This document shows, in pieces, positions 54,601-64,000 of a stretch of DNA of 64,000 nucleotides (the stretch's first letter is position 1; each line of letters starts with the position of its first letter). Below the pieces are notes generated by a model. That model was not told the origin of the DNA and searched no databases. It worked only from the letters and a program-made list of their open reading frames with translations. The stretch covers positions 39,168,595 through 39,232,594 of the forward strand of contig CM063110.1 in assembly GCA_031841125.1 (NCBI GenBank). The letters are read 5' to 3'. The position numbers were made by a program, and so were the translations under genes. This DNA is from Acanthococcus lagerstroemiae. Lineage: Eukaryota; Arthropoda; Insecta; Hemiptera; Eriococcidae.

Positions 54601-55297
54601 CGATATTTACTGCAAAACATTAAAAAAAAAATAAAAACTAGGTTCGAAGTTTTAAAATCGTTCAATAAAATTTAACCTAACCCACAGGAGGAGTGATGTG
54701 AATTTATTTGTCCACGCAGTCGAGATAGATCAGTGCGGTACCAGCGTGCACTCGATGCGCAAAAGAAAACCCGCGGGTAACTGGTGGGTTTTGGCGCATC
54801 GGGCAGGAAAAGGTTGGTCAACTCTAAGACACGTTGTAGAATTAAGACGAATCTCTCGGGGGTAAAGGTCCCGTGAGAATCAGACAACCCCTTTCGGGAA
54901 CAACCAATAGGTTCTCTCAAACAAAATTTCTGCCTTTCTACAGAGAAAACTTATCCAGTGATGCTGGACCATCTGACTTAAAAATAGAATGAGTTGGACA
55001 CGTTGAAGATTATCCTGAGTAGGGGTGTGACTATGAAGTGGAAACATTTGTCTTGTTCAAAGGCATGATTTAGCACTCAACAGGCATTGACCATTGAAGC
55101 ATATGTAACACATCATTTGTTCGGCATTCGTTGATCGGTCCATGGTTGCCTCAGTATTTTCATATTTCAAAATTACGCTGTTATGATTTCCGTTATTGAA
55201 ATGGATGATGAATGGGTAGCAAGAAGGACGTGTTGTATGTTACTGATCGCGATTTTTAAGGTCGGCTACGCACCCTGGCTCAGGAGAACCATGTCAC
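54601..55297. other. No supported gene
   Basis: Single-copy-looking DNA before the satellite. GC content is higher at 54,700-54,920, but no frame with a recognisable product or splice context was found. Confidence 0.35.
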
Positions 55298-56857
55298 CAT
55301 ACTACGAAAAAATCAAGTAATTTGAATTAAAAACTGTTGTTGACTCAAGTTCTCGCGCTGAGTTCTAATTCCGTGTTGAAATTCTGCGGCAACGCTTCGT
55401 TCTCGAGATACACTCGAAAATGTGGTCAAAATGGGTCACAAAATGACTCTGGTTCAATTTTGACAACGGATTCGAATCTTACTCGAAAAATTGAGTAACT
55501 AGCACCAGCGCCGACGCTGACGCTCTCCGAAAATTTTTTCGCCCCAGAAAAGACATGATGTGCATGGAAAAATTTTCAAAATTTGAACAAATCAAAAGTT
55601 CGGAAGTAGAGACTGTTTTTGACTCAATTTTTCACGCTGAGTTCGGATTCGGTGTTCAAATTTGGCGGCGACGCTCCGTTCCCGAGATACACTCGAAAAT
55701 TTAGTCGAAGTCGGTCAAAATGTGTCAAAAAAATACTAGCTCAATTCTGACAACGGATTCGAATGCGTCTCGAAAAATTGAGTAATTAGCACCAGCGCCG
55801 ACGCCGACGTTCTCGGAGAATGCTCTCCGAAAATTTTTTCGCCACAAAAAAGATATTATGTATAGTATAGAGACATATGTATTAAAAATTCGAAAAAATC
55901 AAAAATTCTGAAGTAAAGACTGTTTTTGACCCTATTTTTCACGCTGAGTTCGAACTCGGTGTTGAAAATCTGTGTCGACGCTCCGTTCTCGAAATACGTT
56001 CGAAAAAGTGGTCAAAATGGGTCAAAAAATGACTGTGGCTCAATTTTGAAGACGGATTTGAATTCGTCTCGGAAATCTGAGTACCTAGCCCCAGCGCCGA
56101 AGCTGATGATCTCCGAAAATGTTTTTGCCTCAAAAAAGACATGATGTACCTATAGTATAAAGAAATTTTCTAAATTCGAAAAAATAAAAAATTTTGAAAT
56201 AAAGACTGTTTTCAACTCAATATTTTCCGCTGAGTTGGTATTCGGTATTCAAATTTGGCGGAGACGCTCCGTTGCCGAGATACACTCAAAAAGTTGGGAA
56301 AATTGGTCAATTTGGGTCAAAAAATGAGTCTAGCTCAATTTTGACAACGGATTCGGATTCGTCTCAAAAAATTGATTGCCCAGCACCAGCGCCGACGCCG
56401 TAGCTCTCCGAAAATTTTTTCGCCCCGAAAAATGCATGACGTATAATGGAGAAATTTTCAAAATTTGAGAAAATCAAAAATTTCGAATTCGTGAGTGTTT
56501 CTTTCTCAATTTTTCACGCTGAATTCGAATTCGCTGTTGCAATTTGGCGGCGACCCTCCGTTCCCGAGATACACTCGGAAAATATGGAAAAAATGATCAA
56601 TTTGGGTCAAAAAATGACTCTAGCTCAATTTTGACAAGGGATTCGCATTCGTCTTGAAAAATTGAGTAACTGGCACCAGCGACGACGCCGTAGCTCTCCG
56701 AAACTTCTTTCGCCCCAAGAAAGAGATGATGTATAGTATGGAGAAATTTTCAAAATTTGAGAAAATCAAAAATTTCGAATTACTGAGTGTTTCTTACTCA
56801 ATTTTGGACACCGAGTTCGAATTCATTGTTGCAAATTGGCGGCGATGGTCCGTTCCC
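55298..56857 (-). repeat. ~290-bp satellite, inverted block (about 5-6 units)
   Basis: Units recur about every 288 bp (CTGAGTT landmark near 55,360, 55,645, 55,945, 56,232, 56,518, 56,807) in the orientation opposite to the main array. They are more diverged from each other than units in the main block, as expected at an array edge. The block stops inside a unit at CGTTCCC (56,857). Confidence 0.95.
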
Positions 56858-59800
56858 ATTTTCTCAAATTTTGAAAATTTCTCCATACTATACATCATGC
56901 ATTTTTTAGGACGAAAAAATTTTCGGAGAGCTACGGCGTCGGGGCTGGTGCTAGTTACTCAATTTTTCGAGACGAATTCGAATCCGTTGTCAAAATTGAG
57001 CAAGAGTCATTTTTTGACCCAAATTGATCAATTTTTCCAACTTTTTCGAGGGTGTCTCGGGAACGGAGGGTCGCCGCCAAATTGCAACAGCAACTTCGAA
57101 CTCAGCGTGAAAAATCAAATATTTGATTTTCTCAAATATTGAAAATTTCTCCATACTATACATCATGCATTTTTTGCGGCGAAAAAATTTTCGGAGAGCT
57201 ACGGCGTCGGGGCTGGTGCTACGTAGTCAATATTTCGGGACGAATTCGAATCCGTTGTCAAAATTGAGCTAGAGTCATTTTTTGACCCAAATTGATCAGT
57301 CTTTCCAACTTTTTCGAGGATATCTCGGGAACGGAGGGTCGCCGCCAAACTCCAACAGAAAATTCGAACTCAGCGTGAAAAATTGAGTAAGAAACACTAA
57401 TTATTTCGAAATTTTTGTTTTTCTCAAATTTTGAAAATTTCTCCATACTATATGCATCATGCATTTTTTGAGGCGAAAAAATTATTGGAGAGCTACGGCG
57501 TCGGGGCTGGTGCTAGTTAGTCAATTTTTCGAGACAAATTCGAATTTGTTGTCAAAATTGAGCTAGAGTCGTTTTTTGACGCAAATTGATCAATTTTTCC
57601 AACTTTTTCGAAGATATCTCGGGAACGGAGGGTCGCTGCCAAATTGCAACAGCGAATTCGAACTCAGCGTGAAAAATTGAGTAAGAAACACTCATGAATT
57701 CGAAATTTTTGAATTTCCCAAATTTCTCAAATTTCTCCATACTATACATCATGCATTTTTTGGGGCGAAAAATTTTCGGAGAGCAACGGCGTCGGGGCTG
57801 GTGCTAGTCAGTCAATTTTTCGAGACGAATTCGAATCCGTTGTCAAAATTGAGCTAGAGTCATTTTTTGATCCAAATTGATCAATTTTTCCAACTCTTTC
57901 GAGGGTATCTCGGGAACGGAGGCTCGGCATGAAATTGCAACAGCAAATTCGAACTCAGCGTGACAAACTGAGTAAGAAACACTCATGAATTTGAAATATT
58001 TGATTTTCTCAAACTTTGAAAATTTCTCCATACTATACATCATGCACTTTTTTGGGCGAAAAAATTTTCGGAGAGCTACGACGTCGGGGCTAGTGCTAGG
58101 TAGTCAATTTCTCGAGACGAATTCGAATTTGTTGTCAAATTTGAGCTAGAGTCATTTTTTGACCCAAATTGATCAGTTTTTCCAACTTTTTCGAGGGTAT
58201 CTCGAGAACGGAGGGTCGCCGCCAAATTGCTCCAGCGAATTCGAACTCAGCGTGAAAAATTGAGTAAGAAACACTCATGAATTCGAAATTTTTGATTTTC
58301 TAGATTTTGAAAATTTCTCCATACTATATACATCATGCATTTTTTGTGGCGGAAAAATTTCCGGAGAGCTACGGCGTCGGGGCTGGTGCTAGGAAGTCAA
58401 TTATTCGAGACGAATTCGAATCCGTTGTCAAAATTGAGCAAGAGTCATTTTTTGACCCAAATCGATCAATTTTTCCAACTTTTTCGAGGGTATCTCGAGA
58501 ACGGGGGGTCGCCGCCAAATTGCAACAGCGAATTCGAACTCAGCGTGAAAAATTGAGTAAGAAACACTAACGAATTCGAAATTTTTGTTTTTCTCAAATT
58601 TTGAAAATTTCTCCATACTATAGCCATCATGTATTTTTTGTGGCGAAAAAATTTTCAGAGAGCTACGGCGTCGGGGATGGTGCTAGTTAGTCAATTCTTC
58701 GAGTCGAATTCGAATCTGTTGTCAAAATTGAGCTAGAGTGATTCTTTGACCCAAATTGATCTATTTTTCCAACTATTTCGAGGGTATCTCGGGAACGGAA
58801 GGTCGCCGCCAAATTGCAACAGCGAGTTCGAACTCAGTGTGAAAAATTGAGTACGAAACACTCATGAGTTCGAAATTTTTGATTTTCTCAAATTTTGAAA
58901 ATTTCTCCATACATCATGCATTTTTTGAAGCGAAAAAATTTTCGGAGAGCTACAGAGTCGGAGCTGGTGCTAGTTAGTCAAATTTTCGAAACGAATTCGA
59001 ATCCATTGGCAAAATTGAGCTAGAGTCATTTTTTGACCCAAATCGATCAATTTTTCCAACTTTTTCGAGGGTATCTCGAGAACGGAGGGTCGCCGCCAAA
59101 TAGCAACAGCAAATTCGAACTCAGCGTGAAAAATTGAGTACAGAACACTCATGAATTCGAAATTTTTGATTTTCTCAAATTTTGAAAATTTCTCCATACT
59201 ATACATCATGCATTTTTTTGGGCGAAAAAATTTTCAGAGAGCTAAGGCGTCGGGGATGGTGCTAGTTAGTCAATTTTTCGAGACGAATTCGAATCCGTTG
59301 TCAAAATTGAGCTAGAGTGATTCTTTGACCCAAATTGATCTATTTTTCCAACTATTTCGAGGGTATCTCGGGAACGGAGGGTCGCCGCCAAATTGCAACA
59401 GCGAGTTCGAACTCAGCGTGAAAAATTGAGTAAGAAACACTCACGAATTCGAAATTTATGATTTTCTCAAATTTTGAAAATTTCTCCATACTATACATCA
59501 GGCATTTTTTAGGGCGAAAGAATTTTCGGAGAGCTACGGCGTCGGGGCTGGTGCTAGTTAGTCAATTTTTCGAGACGAATTCGAATCCGTTGTCAAAATT
59601 GAGCTAGAGTCATTTTTTGACCCAAATTGATCAATTTTTCCAACTCTTTCGAGGGTATCTCGGGAACGGAGGGTCGCCGCAAAATTGCTCCAGCGAAATC
59701 GAACTCAGCGTGAAAAATTGAGTAAGAAACACTCATGAATTCGAAATTTTTGATTTTCTAGATTTTGAAAATTTCTCCATACTATATACATCATGCATTT

Positions 59801-62800
59801 TTTGTGGCGGAAAAAATTTCGGAGATCTACGGCGTCGGGGCTGGTGCTAGGTAGTCAATTTTTCGAGACGAATTCGAATCCGTTGTCAAAATTGAGCTAG
59901 AGTCATTTTTTGACTCAAATTGATCAATTTTTCCAACTCTTTCGAGGGTATCTCGGGAACGGAGGCTCGCCATGAAATTGCAAAAGCGAATTTTAACTCA
60001 GCGTGACAAATTGAGTAAGAAACACTCAAGAATTCGAAATTTTTTATATTCTCAAATTTTGAAAATTTCTCCATACTAGACATCATGCATTTTTTGAAGC
60101 GAAAAAATTTTCCAAGAGCTACATTTTTCGAGACGAATTCGAATCCGTTGTCAAAATTGAGCTAGAGTCATTTTTTGACCCAAATTGATCCATGTTTCCA
60201 ACTTTTTCGAGGGTATCTCGGGACCTGAGGGTCGCCGCCAAAATGCAACAGCGAATTCGAACTCAGCGTGAAAAATTGAGTACAGAACACTCATGAATTC
60301 GAAATTTTTGATTTTCTCAAATTTTGAAAATTTCTCTATACTAAACATCATGCATTTTTTGGGGCGAAAAATTTTCGGAGAACTACGACGTCGGGGCTGG
60401 TGCTAGTTAGTCAATTTTTCGAGACGAATTCGAATCCGTTGTCAAAATTGAGCTAGAGTGATTTTTTGACCCAAATTGATCTATTTTTCCAACTATCTTG
60501 AGGGTATCTCGGGAACGGAGGGTCGCTGCCAAATTGCAACAGCGAATTCGAACTCTGCGTGAAAAATTGAGTACAGAATACTCATGAATTCGAAATTTTT
60601 GATTTTCTCAAATTTCTCAAATTTCTCCATACTATACATCATGCATTTTTTGGGGCGAAAAATTTTCGGAGAGCTGCGGCGTCGGGGCTGGTGCTAGTCA
60701 GTCAATTTTTCGAGACGAATTCGAATCCGTTGTCAAAATTGAGCTAGAGTCATTTTTTGACCCAAATTGATCAATTTTTCCAACTCTATCGAGGGTATCT
60801 CGGGAACGGAGGGTCGCCGCCAAATTGCTCCAGCGAATTCGAACTCAGCGTGAAAAATTGAGTAAGAAACACTCATGAATTCGAAATTTTTGATTTTCTA
60901 GATTTTGAAAATTTCTCCATACTAGACATCATGCATTTTTTGAAGCGAAAAAATTTTCCAAGAGCTACATTTTTCGAGACGAATTCGAATCCGTTGTCAA
61001 AATTGAGCTGGAGTCATTTTTTGACCCAAATTGATCCATGTTTCCAACTTTTTCGAAGGTATCTCGGGACCTGAGGGTCGCCGCCAAAATGCAACAGCGA
61101 ATTCGAACTCAGCGTGAAAAATTGAGTACAGAACACTCATGAATTCGAAATTTTTGATTTTCTCAAATTTTGAAAATTTCTCTATACTAAACATCATGCA
61201 TTTTTTGGGGCGAAAAAATTTTCGGAGAGCTACAGAGTCGGAGCTGGTGCTAGTTAGTCAATTTTTCGAGACGAATTCGAATCCGTGGTCAAAATTGAGC
61301 TGGAGTCATTTTTTGACCAAAATTGATCAATTTCCCCAACTTTTTCGAGGGTATCTCGGGACCTGAGGGTCGCCGCCAATTGCAACAGCGAATTCGAACT
61401 CAGCGTGAAAAATGGAGTAAGAAACACTCAAGAATTCGAAATTTTTGATTTTCTCAAATTTTGAAAATTTCTTCATACTATACATCATGCATTTTTTGAA
61501 GCGAAAAAATTTTCGGAGAGCTACATTTTTCGAGACGAATTCGAATCCGTTGTCAAAATTGAGCTAGAGTCATTTTTTGACCCAAATTGATCAATGTTTC
61601 CAACTTTTTCGAGGGTATCTCGGGACCTGAGGGTCGCCGCCAAAATGCAACAGCGAATTCGAACTCAGCGTGAAAAATTGAGTACAGAACACTCATGAAT
61701 TCGAAATTTTTGATTTTCTCAAATTTTGAAAATTTCTCTATACTATACATCAGGCATTTTTTAGGTCGAAAGAATTTTCGGAGAGCTACAGAGTCGGAGC
61801 TGGTGCTAGTTAGTCAATTTTTCGAGACGAATTCGAATCCGTGGTCAAAATTGAGCTGGAGTCATTTTTTGACCAAAATTGATCAATTTCCCCAACTTTT
61901 TCGAGGGTATCTCGGGACCTGAGGGTCGCCGCCAATTGCAACAGCGAATTCGAACTCAGCGTGAAAAATGGAGTAAGAAACACTCAAGAATTCGAAATTT
62001 TTGATTTTCTCAAATTTTGAAAATTTCTTCATACTATACATCATGCATTTTTTGAGGCGAAAAAATTTTCGGAGAGCTAAGGCGTCGGGGCTGGTGCTAG
62101 TTAGTCAATTTTTCGAGACGAATTCGAATCCGTGGTCAAAATTGAGCTAGAGTCATTTTTTGACTCAAATTGATCAATGTTTCCAACTTTTTCGAGGGTA
62201 TCTCGGGACCCTCGGCTCGCTGCCAAATTGCAACAGCGAATTCGAACTCAGCGTGAAAAATTGAGTAAGAAACACTCATTAATTCGAAATTTTTGATTTT
62301 CTCAAATTTTGAAAATTTCTCCTTACTATACATCATGCATTCTTTAGGGCGAAAAATGTTTCGGAAAGCTACGGCGTCGGGGCTGGTGCTAGTTAGTCAA
62401 TTTTTCGAGACGAATTCGAATCCGTGGTCAAAATTGAGCTGGAGTCATTTTTTGACCCAAATTGATCAATTTTTCCAACTTTTTCGAGGGTATCTCGAGA
62501 ACGGAGGGTCGCCGCCAAATTGCAACAGCGAATTCGAATTCAGCGTGAAAAATTGAAAAAAACACTCACTAATTTGAAATTTTTGATTTTCTCAAATTTT
62601 GAAAATTTCTCCATACTATACATCATGCATTTTTTGGGGCCAAAAAATTTTCGGAGAGCCAAGGCGTCGGGGCTGGTGCTAGTTAGTCAATTTTTCGAGA
62701 CGAATTCGAATCCGTTCCAAAATTGAGCTAGAGTAATTTTTTGACCCAAATTTATCAATTTTTCCAACTTTTTTGAGGGTATCTCGGGAACGGAGGGTGA

Positions 62801-64000
62801 CCGCCAAATGGCAAAAGCGAATTCGAACTCAGCGTGAAAATTTGAGCACAGAACACTCATGAATTCGAAATTTTTGATTTTCTCAAATTTTGAAAATTTC
62901 TCCATACTATACATCAGGCATTTTTTAGGGCGAAAGAATTTTCGGAGAGCTACGGCGTCGGGGCTGGTGCTAGTTAGTCAATTTTTCGAGACGAATTCGA
63001 ATCCGTTGTCAAAATTGAGCTAGAGTCATTTTTTGTCCCAAATTGATCAATTTTTCCAACTTTTTCGAGGGTATCTCCGGAACGGAGGGTCGCCGCCAAA
63101 TTGCAACAGCGAATTCGAACTCAGCGTGAAAAATTGAGTAAGAAACACTCACGAATTCGAAATTTATGATTTTCTCAAATTTTGAAAATTTCTCCATACT
63201 ATACATCAGGCATTTTTTAGGGCGAAAGAATTTTCGGAGAGCTACGGCGTCGGGGCTGGTGCTAGCTAGTCAATTTTTCGAGACGAATTCGAATTCGTTG
63301 TCAAAATTGAGCTAGAGTCATTTTTTGACCCAAATTTATCAATTTTTCCAACTTTTTCGAGGGTATCTCGGGAACAGAGGGTGACCGCCAAATGGCAAAA
63401 GCGAATTCGAACTCAGCGTGAAAATTTGAGTACAGAACACTCATGAATTCGAAATTTTTGATTTTCTCAAATTTTGAAAATTTCTCCATACTATACATCA
63501 GGCATTTTTTAGGGCGAAAGAATTTTCGGAGAGCTACGGCGTCGGGGCTGGTGCTAGTTAGTCAATTTTTCGAGACGAATTCGAATCCGTTGTCAGAATT
63601 GAGCTGGAGTCATTTTTTGACTCAAATTTATCAATTCTTCCAACTTTTTCGAGGGTATCTCGAGAACGGGGGGTCGCAACCAAATTGCAACAGCGAATTC
63701 GAACTCAGCGTGAAAAGTTGAGTAAGAAACACTCAAGAATTCGAAATTTTTGATTTTCTCAAATTTTGAAAATTTCTTCATACTATACATCATGCATTTT
63801 TTGAGGCGAAAGAATGTTCGGAGAGCTACGGCGTCGGGGCTGGTGCTAGTTAGTCCATTTTTCGAGACGAATTCGAATCCGTTGTCAAAATTGAGCTAGA
63901 GTCATTTTTTGACCCAAATTTATCAATTTTTCCAACTTTTTCGAGGGTATCTCCGGAACGGAGGGTCGCCGCCAAATTTCAACAGCGAATTCGAACTCAG
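56858..64000 (+). repeat. ~290-bp satellite, main block (about 24-25 units), runs off the window
   Basis: The landmark CTCCATACTATACATCATGC or a variant recurs near 56,880, 57,151, 57,441, 57,735, 58,028 and on to 63,775. Most steps are 288-294 bp and several are 267-270 bp. A consensus unit contains TTTTTGGGGCGAAAAAATTT, CTACGGCGTCGGGGCTGGTG, GAGACGAATTCGAATCCG, GAGCTAGAGTCATTTTTTGA, GGGTATCTCGGGAACGGAGG and GTGAAAAATTGAGTAAGAAA. GAATTC sites occur several times per unit. The short recurring minus-strand frames (M(M)YSMEKFSKFEKIKNFEF...) follow from repeat conservation. The array continues past 64,000. Confidence 0.97.

Noticed and set aside
57258..63793. Repeated ~66-codon minus-strand ORFs (M(M)YSMEKFSKFEKIKNFEF...) in the satellite
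   Set aside because: They recur because the satellite unit is conserved. Plus-strand frames recur equally, changes do not favour silent sites, and no promoter or splice context exists.

Overview
The window is eukaryotic nuclear DNA, almost certainly from an arthropod and most likely an insect. The evidence is a spliced gene with GT-AG borders and an 18 kb intron, non-LTR retrotransposon remnants of the R1, Jockey and RTE types, a mariner transposase remnant, hAT-type elements with 8-bp target duplications, a FLYWCH-MULE transposase gene, and a long AT-rich satellite. The mix recalls repeat-rich hemipteran genomes, but the sequence does not fix the order. There is no operon, ribosome binding site, CRISPR array, rRNA or tRNA that I can support. 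Nearly all short ORFs are shadows of repeats.

Layout. 1-8.6 kb: a 262-bp hAT-type MITE with a perfect 8-bp duplication, an R1-type 3' remnant, and a probable MuDR-like element whose FLYWCH-MULE gene is broken by a TA-flanked MITE. 8.6-16.5 kb: a lone monomer of the satellite that fills the right end of the window, a palindromic ~175-bp repeat array, a second R1 remnant, a 1.2 kb fold-back element, a ~170-bp tandem array and an RTE endonuclease remnant. 16.5-24 kb: GC-rich duplicated DNA, a mariner remnant, and a 2.6 kb TA-flanked element containing a 1.37 kb hAT element. 24-43.4 kb: the one convincing host gene, two coding exons of a His-rich protein of unknown function, joined in matching phase across an 18,173-bp intron. 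43.4-55.3 kb: AT-rich degenerate repeats, two more hAT-type elements and a possible last exon of a second gene. 55.3-64 kb: a ~290-bp satellite, inverted at 56,857/56,858 and running off the right edge.

The most informative region is the intron. It holds two inverted, head-to-head copies of one 2.9 kb element (26,746-29,657 and 30,207-41,322). Each contains the same TA-flanked inner element. Only the right copy received a 5'-truncated RTE retrotransposon (4-bp duplication CAAT), and that RTE was then split by a 6,362-bp DNA transposon (2-bp duplication GT) that carries spliced exon-like reading frames of unknown function. The left copy is the intact pre-insertion site, so the order of events can be read directly. 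The 6.4 kb transposon is the best candidate here for an undescribed family.
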